Origin: Delphinus delphis
Lineage: Eukaryota > Chordata > Mammalia > Artiodactyla > Delphinidae
Reading direction: 5' to 3'
Length of the DNA stretch: 64,000 nucleotides
Assembly: GCF_949987515.2 (NCBI RefSeq)
Contig: NC_082692.2
Span: 88,111,488-88,175,487, forward strand
Under the pieces are notes generated by a model. That model was not told where the DNA came from, made no database searches, and saw only the letters and a list, made by a program, of their open reading frames with translations. Of this stretch, positions 1 through 10,979 are shown one piece after another (the first letter of the stretch is position 1; the number at the start of each line of letters is the position of its first letter). The translations under genes and the position numbers were made by a program.

Positions 1-2686
1 AAAATGAAAAGGACAGGAATCAATAGCATTGGAGTGGGCCCTACGTTTTTACCCAAACATCAAGTTTAGAAACAGAAAATAACTGCATATTTAAAAGAAT
101 GCTAGAAAATATAAGAACATTATTTTGAATCAGATTTTTAAATTGGTAATACACCTAGAATTCCTAAAATTAACTTATTTATACTATTTTTCACATTTTG
201 AGTATATAATTTGAATATAAAATAAAGAAGTGGTTACTGTTTTAGAGTGTCGCACTGAACTACACGTTTCTCTTCCCTTCCAGAATAGTCTATTTCGTTA
301 TATGTATTTTCAGAGTATATGCTACTAGAAGACAGCCACAATAATCTCTTTCAAGCAATAAAACATTCATTCTCTTTTTTTCTGTTAAGTAATGTTATTT
401 CTCCTTCCTTTTTTCCTTAAATAATATTTAAAACATAAACCTGCACTTCAAAAATTAAGATAAAATTATTCTGTAATGTGTAACAACCCATTACCCTTAT
501 TAATAGCCTGGCAGTTTGCTGAGATGTAGTCTATATCATGCATCAGATAATTATGATTTTTAGGGACCACAAATGAAATGCATGCTGACTACTAATTCTT
601 AGTGTACCCATATTAATCACCAAAATCTAGTTCCAGAGGGCGAAGTGTGAAATTTCAATTCTAAAAATGTAATATGGGAATGAGAAAAGAATCTTTTCAC
701 TGACAAGAAAAGCAGTAAGAAAGGGCTATTAGCTGGGTAGAGATGAATTTCTGATTGGGGCTCCTGGAGCTCTTTGACGTATGTTAGATATAAGATGGCT
801 TTGAGGATACATGTAACCAAATTGTCCCTTTTGCCAGTTTAATGAAAAGGGCATAGTGATGTATTTGTGCTGTTTTCAAACTGAGGGCCTTAAATACCTG
901 CTCCAGTGACCAGAAATCACATGTAGCTCCTTAAATGCTAAATGTAATGGTACTTAGGAACAAAACAAAACGTGGTTCAATTTTGCTGTTTTCTGAAAAG
1001 ACTAATGGTCTTGTAACTGGTAAACTGATGCCCCGAAATAAATAGTTATAATGAGAGAGCTGACCTAACACAGAGCAGTGGCTTCTCACGGAGGTAATAA
1101 GCTTAACGACAGATATTTGCATTGATTACTTGGGTCAGGATTAAATCAAATCCTGCTGATCAAATTGACTAATAGTGAAAAATGTGGAGGGATGAGGCCT
1201 CCGAGTAACACTCTGGGTAATAATTTGTTTCTCACATGTGGTGGTGATCCTGAGGGTGTCCAGTGACATGACGCACCCTCCCGGTCTGGCTTCTGAATGT
1301 ATTTTAAAATAAGACAAAGGAGTTATGCAGATGGGGGTCAAAACATATCCTTTTCTTGTTGGTGAATTGATATTGGAAAATGTGTTTTTAAATTTGGAGA
1401 AAAATGAGATTTCTAACACAGTACCTCTAGCTTAGGCTGATTTCCCTCCCAGAAACAGGAGTTGACAATCCCAGGCTGTCCCTTGTAAACTTGCAGAATT
1501 GCAGAGTAGGAAAGACAGAAAACTTTATGAGGAAAGCCCTGCTCCCAGAAATGCTGGGACTGTACGCACATTCCTACATTCTTCCACAACCCTCAAAGCA
1601 GAAAATTAAATATACTCCTCTAGGACAGAGGGAGTGAAAAGGAAGAGAAGAGCCAGTTGTGTTACATGAAGGAGCTCCCTCCTCAGAGAGGAAAAATAGA
1701 GGAGAAATAGTTTGCTTAATAATGGGCTCTATCTAATAGTATTTTGTTACTCCAGATAGGAGGATGTGTAAGATTACTGAAATTGTGTCCAGAAATATCA
1801 GATCCAAATTGAAAAGTACACAATGTGATGGTGAACCACAATTTCTGAGAAATTTGGTGGGGTGGGTAGGGGAGATAAAGGGGTGGAGTTATTTGTCCCT
1901 AAACTATTAAAGCCCATTGTTTTATGGTTATGGTTAAAAGAAAAGCCATATATCCCTACTCAGAATGTATGGAATGAGACATTCCACATACTCCGTGCGT
2001 ATAGAATATGATTTACCTTCATTTCTGGATTGTTGTGTTTAACTTGGGTTAAGAAGACCACTTATAAATTGTATTTAGACAAGAGTGCTCTAGATATGGC
2101 ATCACCTTAAAAATAAAGGTATATTATGATGACCTATTTCAACAGGTGAACCTTCAGATTTACACACACACACTAGGGAGGGAACATAAATGAGTGAAGA
2201 ACTCTACGTTAAGAAAAACAACAGCATATATGTGATGCAAAAGGGCAACTGACACTAAGCTTCATAATAGGGAAGGCAGTGAGGTGTGAATGGTAAACTC
2301 ATGCTGAGTCTAAATGGATCAGCCAGTAGTAAGGCCCCTATGCTTTTCCTAATTTTTCAATCTAAAAATTTAGATTTTATATAAAATTTGCATTGTCAAA
2401 CTCACTTAAAAAGGATCAGAGCTCCAGAAATGTGAGAAGCCCAGAGTACCATAATGTTAAGGCAGGAAAAATCTGGTCAGCACGCCCCACTGTTACAATG
2501 AAGGGCTTCCTACTTTCTTTAATTCCTTGCATCACTTGCTCCAGATTCAAAATCCAGATGAACTCTGGCAACGTTCTGTAAACTCAACCCTTTCCATTTA
2601 TATTAGAGAATGGAGTAGAAGTTTCTGATCCCTTTAGCTTCATTAGTAAGAGTAAGCAGTTGAAATTTTACTTACAAGTTCAAACA
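1..2686. other. Unassigned AT-rich non-coding stretch
   Basis: I recognise no gene or repeat here. There are only short open frames; three consecutive minus-strand frames of 60-90 codons between 617 and 1419 show no motif and no codon pattern that looks real. A short CA run lies near 2162-2173. Confidence 0.6.
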
Positions 2687-2925
2687 CAAGGTTTGGCAAA
2701 CTGTGGCCCATGGCCACATCCAGATCATTGCTTTTTTTTTCTTTTTTTTTTTTTTGTTAAATAAGTTTTATTAGAGTATAGCTATGTGTATTCGTGTATG
2801 AAATGTCTATGGCTGCTTTCCAGCTCCAAAGGCAAAGTTAATAATCGTGCCCTGAACCATTTGGCCTACAAAACTGAAAATATGTATCACCTGGCCTTTT
2901 ATAGAAAAACCTTCGCAGACTCTTG
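2687..2925 (-). mobile_element. hAT/Charlie-type non-autonomous DNA transposon fossil
   Basis: The ends are imperfect inverted repeats: GTTTGGCAAACTGTGGCCC on the left and AAAACCTTCGCAGACTCTTG on the right. They match the mammalian element whose termini read CAGGGGTCGGCAAACT. The body carries the recognisable phrases TTTTATTAGAGTATAGC and GTCTATGGCTGCTTTCCAGC in the right order. A T-rich run at about 2731-2755 has expanded inside it. Orientation follows the usual consensus, and I have not fixed the family name. It is old and non-coding. Confidence 0.6.
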
Positions 2926-3399
2926 CGAAAGAAAAGGGGGAATTAATAATTAGCAGCAAAAAAATGACATATACCCATTATACACCCCAAATACGACATG
3001 GCTTTAAAATCTACTAATACATTCATGCAACACATAGCAAATATATATGTAATATGTCTTTCCTTTGCAAAACAATGCTAAGTGCTGAGATTAAAACCAG
3101 GTGCTTACATTCAAAGACCTCATGAACTAGTGTGAAGAATGGACTGAAACAACTGATTATAATTAATTCTATTTCAGGTAAGTGGAGGAGAGTCAAAAGG
3201 GCACATCAAAGATGGGAGGAGGATGCAAAACAATCTAGTCTCTCTGCAAACACGAGCATATTTGTGTTTTTACCAAAAATATCAGACACCTTTGCCAATA
3301 ATTAAAGCATGAATAATAAAAAAAATTAAACTATACCTTTTCATTAAGTTTTTTTCCTCAGCTTTTATCTTGTTCTTTCACTTGGAACATATTCCTGTT
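2926..3399. other. Unassigned AT-rich stretch
   Basis: AT-rich sequence with no recognisable gene. The last 50-60 bases (from about 3370) may already belong to the GC-rich repeat that follows, because the phrase CACTTGGAACATATTCCTGT fits an old L1 5'UTR. Confidence 0.4.
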
Positions 3400-5240
3400 T
3401 CTTCACGTTCCTCGACTCTCGGTGCCGGCTTCCGTGAATTAAGTGAAGCAGCCACCTTGCTGGTCTGGAAGGAGAGGCCTCGTGTAGATGGACTTTATCC
3501 CGCAGCCCTGCCCCGGCTCTCGGTTGTCTCTCAGGCTTTGTGACCGTCCAGCAGCCTATTTTATTTTTCGCGGCTCCCAGTGGGTGAGGCTCTGCCCAGC
3601 CCTGTCAGCGTCCTGAAGAGAAGGGAGGTCTCAGCCCGCACTGACTCGGCTGACTGGAAGCCCAGCCTCAGACGGCAGCTCTTAAAGAAGCGCACATACG
3701 CAGTCCTGTGGGCCCGCGCGCAGAAGCCGCCGAAGCCAGGCTGTCTGCAGATGCCCCGTGTGCGGCAGCGGCAAATACCAGGGTTCCAGAGGAGCGTGGA
3801 AGCTCCCGTGTGCCGGGCACGGGCGAACTACGCGGGCAGAGGGGCCGCCAAGATGGCGGCGTCTGTCAGCAGCCTCTGCTCGCATCTGACCTGAGCTGCC
3901 CTCAGGCCGGAGCTCCTCACAAGCAAGCAGGCCTCTTTCTTAGAAAGACAGGCGTATTTTAGTCAGCTGTCTGTGCCGAGCCCTGGGGGCGCTGAAAACT
4001 GTCTGCAGTGATTCCTGTCCCGTGGGACTCGGGAACACAAGCTCCTCTAAAAGATAATAGCGGTTGGGAGCGCAGCTGTGAGAGAGCTGCAAACAGCCTC
4101 CAAGCTCTCTAGAAAGGCTCACAGTCGCCCTTAGTACGTGTTTAATTAGAAGCCGCCCCTCAGGCTGCAGCTGTGAGGATAAACGAATAGGACAATTTCA
4201 CTGAAAGATGGGGTGCATCTCAGCCCGCTGTCTGTGCTGAGCTCTACCGGGGCGGCCTGCCCAGAACCGCGTCTCTGGTTGTTACAGCCCTGCGGGACCC
4301 AGGAACACAAGCTGCCTCAGCCTCCAGAGTCCAGGGTTCCAGGAGCGTCTCGCGGGCGGCAGTCGCAGAAACCAGGGTCACCAGTCAAGTCACGCAGAAG
4401 AGCCGCCTGCCGCGAGACTTGGGCGCTCAGTCAGAGGAGCGCGGGAAGCTGGCGCCCACCGGCGGGAGGAAGGCAGAGTGAGAGGATATATGTCACCTGC
4501 CCAGGAAAGGAAAAAGGAAGAAAAAAAAGATGATGTCCACCAGCCATAGCACAAAGATGGCGCCTAAGGACTGGAATGAAGTAGAAGTGGGTGTGTAGAT
4601 GGCGCCCACAGGAAAAAAGTTTTGGAAAAAAAAAAAAGCGAGATGGTGCCCGCTGCCAGAGGGAGACGTGCAGATGGTGGCCACCGGCAGCAGGACCCTG
4701 GCTGTGGGCTACTGACAGGTCTGCCCCTCAGGCCGGGCTTGAAGATGAGCAAAGGAGCCTCCTTCACAGCAAGTTTGGCGCCTCTGGATGTGCAGCCGCC
4801 TCTGCCTGCGCCCGAGGGCAGGTGAGTCCCCGCACCAGCACTTTGAGAGCCTTTCTCCGATGGTCACAGCCTAGTGGGTCTCGTGGACATGAGCCCGACT
4901 GGTTTTCACTTTGTGGGGGGGCTCATTTCTCAGGTGCAGGTCTTAAAAGTTGGCGCGCCTGCTGGGGGGTTCAAGCCCTTTGCTCCTCAGGGAGAAGCTG
5001 GGGGTTTTGAGTCCCCTCCCATCGGTGGGTCACTGTGCAGGGGAAGGAGTTTACGATGTGGGTTGTGTCCCAGCCTCCCCTACTCACCCGGATGTGGGCC
5101 TTCTCTAGAGGCACAGGAGTTGCTTAGGTTTTAGGTTTTCTTCCCAGAGGAAATTGTTCCATACGTAGTTGCAGATTCACTGTGTCCATGGGAGGAGGTG
5201 AGCCCCAGATCCTTCTCTATCGCCATCTTGAACCCCAACC
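3376..5240 (+). mobile_element. GC/CpG-rich orphan repeat, probable old L1 5'UTR
   Basis: This 1.85-kb block stands out from AT-rich flanks by its high GC and many CpGs. It contains CAAGATGGCGGC (3849-3860), a YY1-type site, then several GATGGCGCC/GATGGTGCC variants between 4555 and 4680, and ends with CGCCATCTTGAACC (from 5220). Parts recur: CTGTCTGTGC...GGGAACACAAGCTCCTC (3967-4048) is echoed about 260 bases on at 4229-4318, and CCAGGGTTCCAG...GGAGCG occurs at 3778 and 4331. The order of phrases, including the tail GAGGAAATTGTTCCATACGT, resembles the 5'UTR of old mammalian L1s. No L1 ORF1 follows, so it would be an orphan 5' end. It could instead be a CpG-island promoter or an LTR. Several 60-140-codon open frames exist on both strands, as expected in GC-rich DNA, and none shows a domain. 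Confidence 0.5.
3849..3860 (+). promoter_or_regulatory. YY1-like site in the GC-rich repeat
   Basis: CAAGATGGCGGC matches the strong YY1 binding core. L1 5'UTRs carry such a site near their start to position transcription. Here it lies about 0.45 kb inside the GC-rich block. Binding is inferred. Confidence 0.4.
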
Positions 5241-5323
5241 AGTTTGTCTTTAACGATACCTTATTTTGAACTTAAGCATTTTCCACCATGAGAATCTCTC
5301 TTGGATTACCAAAAATGGCCAGG

Positions 5324-5411
5324 AGTAGTCCCATCACGTGTAAATTTAACCCAAACCACTAAACCTGGCCATTTAGTGGTTTGGGTTAAATTTACATGTG
5401 ATGGGACTACT
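5324..5411. repeat. Near-perfect 40-bp inverted repeat (palindrome)
   Basis: The left arm 5324-5363 and right arm 5372-5411 are reverse complements at 39 of 40 positions, with an 8-base loop (5364-5371). In a plus-strand transcript the single difference is a G-U pair, so all 40 pairs could form; in a minus-strand transcript it would be C-A. The loop region CCTGGCCAT (5364-5372) is also the reverse complement of ATGGCCAGG just outside the left arm (5315-5323). I do not recognise the arms as MADE1 or another known palindromic MITE. Confidence 0.95.
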
Positions 5412-5839
5412 AACTTGAAAGAAAATTGCTAAAAATTAGAATAAAACTGTGTAATAGCTATAGGAATTGCATGTGAAAGCAGCCAAGAAAAAAAATCTGA
5501 CAGATAACATCAAAAACAGTAGAGTTAATTTGCCTTGGGCAACAGGAAGTCCGGAAATCAGAGTCCAGCGTTGGCACAGTTGTTCAATGATGTCATCAGA
5601 GATCAGAGACCCTGGGTACTTTATCTGTCTTCACCCACTTGTCTCTCTGGGTCACAGGTTTTATCTTCATGGTCTCTTTATGACTGTTACACATCCATAA
5701 CTCATTTGTGTTTCAGCTGGAAATAGTCTGGTAGGACCAGAGGGAAAAAAGGACCCTGCCAGCTATGGTCTACCTCTCCCTCACTCTCAGCTCTCTCGCT
5801 TCTTCTCTTTTTCTTCATCTTTCTCTCTTTCAGTAAACT
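5412..5839. other. Unassigned non-coding stretch
   Basis: No gene recognised. A pyrimidine-rich segment at about 5770-5835 ends in CTCTTTCAGTAAACTTC. This resembles a splice acceptor or an LTR polyadenylation region, but there is no coding frame or second landmark to support either. Confidence 0.4.
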
Positions 5840-6490
5840 TCAAGTATAACATAATTCTAGTCTTAAGCACTCGGATAGTTGAATGTTCATAGATTGAATG
5901 CACCTGTGTGACCAACAGCCAGATTGATCTAAAACATTACCAACCCCTGCAAAGATCCCCATTTCCATTCCAGACAGTGGCAGTCACTGTCTTGACTTCT
6001 AACTGCATAGCATAGTTTTTCATAATTTTGAACTTTATGTAAATGGAATTATACAGTTAGTACTCTTTTATGGCTGATATCTTTTACTAAATATTATAGT
6101 TCTGATATTCGTCCTGTGTTGGGTATAGCTGTAGCCTGTTTTTTCTCATTATAGTACAGTATTCTATTTTATGATTATTCATAATTTATCCATTTCACTG
6201 TTGATGGACATTTGGGTTGTTTTCTGTATTGGACTACTATGAATTGTGTTATAAATAGTCTTGTGTGTTTGTGTTTTGATAATCAGACATATGCATTTCT
6301 GTTGGGGATATACCTAGGAGTGGAAGGCCTAATTCATACTTAATGGTAAACATTGGTAGATGCTGCCGGACAGTTTTCCTAAGAAGTTTTACAAATGTAT
6401 ATTCCCACTGAGTGTCTGTTCCACTGCTCCACATCCTTGCCAACATTTGATATGACCCACTTTTTTTTTTTTTCATTTTAGACATTATGG
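5840..6490 (-). mobile_element. Old L1M 3' fragment (ORF2 end and 3'UTR)
   Basis: Read on the minus strand this is the 3' end of an old mammalian L1. On the plus strand the diagnostic phrases appear in the expected reverse order: TAAATGGAATTATACAGTTA, TTGATGGACATTTGGGTTGT, ATACCTAGGAGTGGAAGG and CTCCACATCCTTGCC. All reading frames are broken and the copy is 5'-truncated. The high divergence fits an L1MB-L1MC age class. Confidence 0.8.
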
Positions 6491-6988
6491 CAGTTGTGAG
6501 ATCTATCTCTTAGAAACTTCATCCAGGAAATACTGCTTACAAATCATGGGCCAGAATTATGTCATAAAAGCAATCCTAGCTGCAAGTAACTAACATTTTT
6601 GCCTCTGTTGTGGGTGAAAACTGATTAGAATATGAATAACTTCTGCGACGCCAATCCTCAGAGACTTTCAAGAGGGAAGTTTCTGAGAAATGGACCATAG
6701 GGTCACCACTGGAGTGTTAAGCAAAGAAGACATTAAGTGCTATGATTCACTTTCCTTCTCCTTACTCACTCCTAGTGAGAGAGTGACGTCTCCTATGAAA
6801 CAGGGATGTTGAAAACTAATAATTTAAACATTAAGTATTTGTAACGACAAAGGATCATGTACAAAGATGCTAGACTCTTACTTAAATGAAAAGGAAAAAA
6901 AAAAGCTAGGGATCAGAAAAGAGACTGAATGACCATAGGGCCGTGACAGGAAAATTCTTCTATTATTGCTTTGGGATAACAGTGGTTT
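6491..6988. other. Unassigned non-coding stretch
   Basis: No gene or repeat I can name. It ends at the left target-site duplication of the following SINE. Confidence 0.4.
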
Positions 6989-7001
6989 TGAACTTCATTT
7001 A

Positions 7002-7221
7002 TTTATTTATTTTTTAATATTTAAAAAAATATTTATTTGGCTTCATCAGGTCTTCGTTGCAGCGTGCGGAATCTTTTAGTTGCGGTGTGTGGGATCTTTA
7101 GTTGCAGCACGCGAACTCTTAGTTGTGGCATGTGGGATCTAGTTCGCTGACCAGGGATTGAACCTGGGCCCCCTGCATTGGGAACATGGAGTCTTAGCCA
7201 CTGGACCACCAGGGAAGTCCC
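7002..7221 (-). mobile_element. CHR-1-type tRNA-derived SINE
   Basis: The right end reads GGACCACCAGGGAAGTCCC, the reverse complement of the SINE head. The segment GACCAGGGATTGAACCTGGG contains the reversed B box of the tRNA-derived pol III promoter. The A/T-rich tail is at the left. A perfect 13-base TSD, TGAACTTCATTTA, flanks it at 6989-7001 and 7222-7234. This SINE class is shared by cetaceans, hippos and ruminants. Confidence 0.93.
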
Positions 7222-7234
7222 TGAACTTCATTTA

Positions 7235-7839
7235 GTATAGCATGAAAGGTACTCCATCTAGTAAGATTAGTTTAGATTCCACTCATGGAAAAAATATATT
7301 AAGTGAACACAGGCGACATACACTGTATTGTTTCAATCCTGGAGCACTAAAGAAGTAGGACACTTACAAAAATCCTACCACCATGAAAGCAGTTGGAAAG
7401 TGAGTTGATGATCTGAATCATGTTATAGGAAACACACTTTCCTTCTGAAGTTCATCTTCACTTTAATATGGCAGGGATGCCACTTGGAATAGTATACAAG
7501 TCACAGACTCAAATATCTGCAGTGATGACAGATGTGACCCAACTGAATCAAATAGGCCTGATGGGGACAGCCATGTATTCAGAAGGGCATATCTCTTCTG
7601 AAGTTGGGAGCACTAATTAAACCAGAGACCTTTTTAGAAATTGGGGTCCATAGTTGCTAGATTTTCTCATTTTTTTCCAGATTTTCATCTTTTAGTATCT
7701 AAATCTTAGCATATAATTCAATTTGTTAGAAAAAGAAAACACCACCAGCCAAATAAACCTGTCTGCAAGTGGAATAGGAGCTCCAGTTTGTGACCTCCAA
7801 TGAAAGAAGAGAATCCAGAGTGAGAAGCTTGGGTAATGC
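7235..7839. other. Unassigned non-coding stretch
   Basis: No gene or nameable repeat seen. Confidence 0.4.
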
Positions 7840-7980
7840 TCTCTACTCCATACCAGTTATGTGATTCTGATAAAGGCCTTAACACTCTCTAATCCATCGC
7901 TGGTTTCCTCCATGTCAAATGAATGATTAAACTAGTTCATATCTAAGGGCCCTCCTAGTACTTGAATATGATGATTTTGA
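7840..7980 (+). mobile_element. MIR fragment
   Basis: This is a diverged copy of the MIR core: GTTATGTGATTCTGATAAAGG followed by TAACACTCTCTAATCCATCG and a CCTCCATGTCAAATGAATGA stretch, matching the consensus order for the forward strand. It is ancient and non-coding. Confidence 0.55.
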
Positions 7981-8400
7981 GATACCTGATATTCTAGTTT
8001 GAGGCTTTCCAGAAACATAATGGTCTCTTTTAAGTTTTTTGGCCCACATTTTAAGGAATATTTTAGGGGTTTCTGTCACTTTAGCTTGGTGAGAAGGTCA
8101 TTGTCCCAGTACTTCCAGGATAAAATTAAGACAATGTCATTTTCTAATTGTTCTGTACATGATAGCCCCTTTTGGATATCAAGCAGAATATGCAGGTTCT
8201 TGGGCAAAAAGTGTGGAGCCTTAATTCTTTCAAGTTGGCTTCCTGAGACAGACAGTCTAAAAGAAGGGAGTAATGGGATGTTAGCAAGCATATAAAAAGG
8301 CCACTCAAGAGTTAGGCAAAAATGCTCAGATTGTGTTCTCTTACATCTGTTCAGAAATCCAAAAACTTCCCTCTGTAGGAAATGATACTAGTAGGATTGC
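7981..8400. other. Unassigned non-coding stretch
   Basis: It contains overlapping 98-codon plus and 71-codon minus open frames (7999-8295). Neither shows a domain, good codon bias or splice context, so I treat both as chance. Confidence 0.4.
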
Positions 8401-8427
8401 TATATACACACACACATATCTATATCT

Positions 8428-8458
<31 letters not shown>

Positions 8459-8651
8459 TACACACACACACATATACATGTATATGCTTAAATATATAAA
8501 TATTTGTAATGCTTAAAAGTATGATGGTAAGTATGGATAATTGCTGCATGTAGGTATATATATGTATATATATACATATATATAAAGCATTTAAACATGT
8601 GACTACAGTTTGTATACAGTTATGTATGTGTATATATATATATATATATAG
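8401..8651. repeat. Cluster of TA / CA / TATC microsatellites
   Basis: Three tracts: CA, then (TATATC)n, then TA, then CA at 8401-8486; TATATG/TA at 8562-8585; and (TA)n at 8622-8651. They probably share one origin, because TG-TA-CA mixtures recur within 250 bases. Confidence 0.9.
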
Positions 8652-10196
8652 GCAAACACAGATGGGTAAATATTTTTAGGATTTAGAGTTATTTTCAGTT
8701 TTATCTTCTGTGTATATTTGTCTGTGGTTTCTATATTTTCTGGTTTGTTTAATGAGTATACATTTAAAATTAAGAAATACTACACAGTATAAGATATACT
8801 TAAGTTTTCAGTATAGCTTATGCCACATAACATGTAATGTCACATTTTTATTAAAGATCAAGATGAAAAGAAGTCCCTATGTTAATATTACTAATTCCAC
8901 ATGCATTTATTGACTATTAGCAAAGCCTACTATATACTCAGCTATAATATTTTCATAAATATACTAATATTGCTTTAAATTACAAGCAAGAGTTAAGGTA
9001 GAGAAAGTAAATTCAGATTCCACACACAGGTTGCTAACTGTATAAAGAGTGGCATTTGTTAAGTGAGATAAGCTCAATGAGAAATAATAAAAGTATGTTA
9101 GATTTCTCTACAATGTCTAGATATCCAAAGGGGACAGGGGTGAAGAGAAAAGTGACTGTGGATAGCACATTAGATGTGAGTTGCAGTCTGTGCTGCCAGT
9201 TAAAAACTGCTATGTGATTTGGGGTTGAAAAGGCATCCTGTCATGAACCAAGAGGAGAGGCAATTGCTTGCCTGTCTCCGCTGTTGGGCAGACTGTACCT
9301 GGAATACCATATGTATCTCATAAAAGCATAATACCAAAACCGTGAAATTATAGCAGTTTTAGAAAAGAACATAAAAGTATGAGAAGAAATGAGGCCTTAA
9401 CTGAAAATTTAAAACTAGTTGAATTAAGTATGCCTAAATAAATTAGTAATATGGTCATAAGAGAAAAGAATTATGAGAAAATGATGAAAGAGAAAAAAAT
9501 AAATACAGAAAAATCTGATGAAAATGTTTACAGAACATTTTATGACAATTATAAAATTAGTCCTTGGAAATTTTAGAAAAAGTACTGATCATGAGTATTA
9601 CTGGCCAATATGCCTTTTTCCATGTGTAATTTATTTATTGATCTTTGATATACTTTTTTGACTGAATGTGTTGAAAAGATTATATCCATGTAGGATGTTA
9701 ATGGAGAGAATTAAAGAAACCCTTTTGTTCTCCCAGTATTTATAAACAACAAGTACAATTGACAGTCTGTACTATCAAAATTTCAGTTGGATGAAATGAT
9801 AGCAATAGGATTATTGTTATTTTAAATTAGTAATAATCAGTATATTTACAGTAAAATGAATGACCAAGAGCCTGCAGGTATTGTTCAAAATATATTGGCC
9901 ACAATGCCTGCCATTCTGAAGGTTACATGCTAAATAAGTGAAAACATAACGAAAATTGATGAAGTTCAAATAACATAACTCTTAATAAAACATGGAAAAC
10001 TTATATATCACCCTGGCCGCAGTGAGAATGTGCCTCTCAGACCTCCAGTTGCAAAGATTTTAATCTAGGGACTCAAGCATCTCACAATTTCATGCCTGTA
10101 GTGAAGCTTCATGTCACATGGGCTACTCCCAGTCAGTCAGTGATCACACAGGGATACCAAGGCATATGTAAGGACTCCCCAAAAGCCCTGCCAAGG
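8652..10196. other. Unassigned AT-rich stretch
   Basis: No gene recognised. The A-rich segment 9350-9600 might be a decayed L1 or retrocopy, but no diagnostic phrase could be read. The segment 10010-10190 is more GC-rich and unassigned. Confidence 0.4.
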
Positions 10197-10475
10197 TTTT
10201 TTTTTTTTTGAACTTGCACACCGTTGAGGATTCTTTTATTTAACCTTCCTCCTTTCTTCCCTTTATTCAAGGTCGGTCTTGTTCACAGTTTGTTGACTCC
10301 TCCAGCCTTTTCCACCTTCCTCTCCATTTTCTCTCTTTAGTGTTGCCCTTAATCTTCGCATGTTTAATCTGCCTCATGGAGAAATCACATTTCTTAAGTC
10401 TACACCTTGCTGTTGTTTTCTTTAAATAGCTCTCAGGTGTGGACTTTTTTTTGCCAGTTAGTGTTTTTTGCATTC
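10197..10475 (-). pseudogene. Possible retrocopy (processed pseudogene) 3' end, source gene unknown
   Basis: Read on the minus strand, a basic open frame of 68 codons (10473 to 10267) ends at a stop. It is followed by a short 3'UTR-like segment, an AATAAA signal (plus-strand TTTATT at 10235-10240) and, about 25 bases later, a 13-base poly(A) (plus-strand T run 10197-10209). Signal-to-tail spacing of this kind is what a reverse-transcribed mRNA leaves. The encoded end is rich in Lys and Arg, like a nucleolar or RNA-binding protein tail, but I do not recognise the protein. No matching TSD was found and the 5' limit is unclear. Chance arrangement is possible. Confidence 0.35.
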
Positions 10476-10979
10476 AAAAATGTTTTTGCAAAATTAAGAG
10501 AGGTTAGATTAAGATAATGGACTAAGCCCAGAGTTACTTAACTGCAGCCAAAAATTTTAGAATTCAGGGAAAATATGTCCACTGCAATTCTGAAAAAACA
10601 TTAAGACCAGAAATCATGAGGAACTTAAGGAGAGAAATCAGATAAGAGTAAATTGGAAAATGCTGAAGAAAATGTAGTCCGAAATTGTGAGAAGGAAAAG
10701 TATTTGACAGTGTGAACAAAAAGTATGACAGTATAAACTTAAATAAACAGATTTAAGAGAAGTTTGGAATGAATTGTTTTAAAGACAAAAATTTGTTTAC
10801 ATGAGTATGTTAAAAATTAAGTATGTATCTTAGAAGAAGACCTATACAATGAAGAACAAATTAAACGAGAGAAATATTTCACTTTGATAAAAAAATGCAA
10901 GAAGATCTAGTGCGATCTCTATAGAATAAAAGGTACCATGACAGAGTTTAATGAAAAATAATGATCTGGGTGGAAATAT
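10476..10979. other. Unassigned AT-rich stretch, perhaps decayed L1
   Basis: No gene. The phrase AACAAATTAAACGAGAGAAA near 10856 could be the upstream part of the L1M fragment that begins clearly at about 10980. Confidence 0.35.

Noticed and set aside
3580..5134. Several open frames of 60-140 codons in the GC-rich block
   Set aside because: They overlap on both strands, show no domain and are expected in stop-poor GC-rich DNA of a repeat.
5770..5840. Pyrimidine tract plus CAG as a splice acceptor, or an LTR polyadenylation region
   Set aside because: No coding frame, branch context or LTR landmarks beside it.
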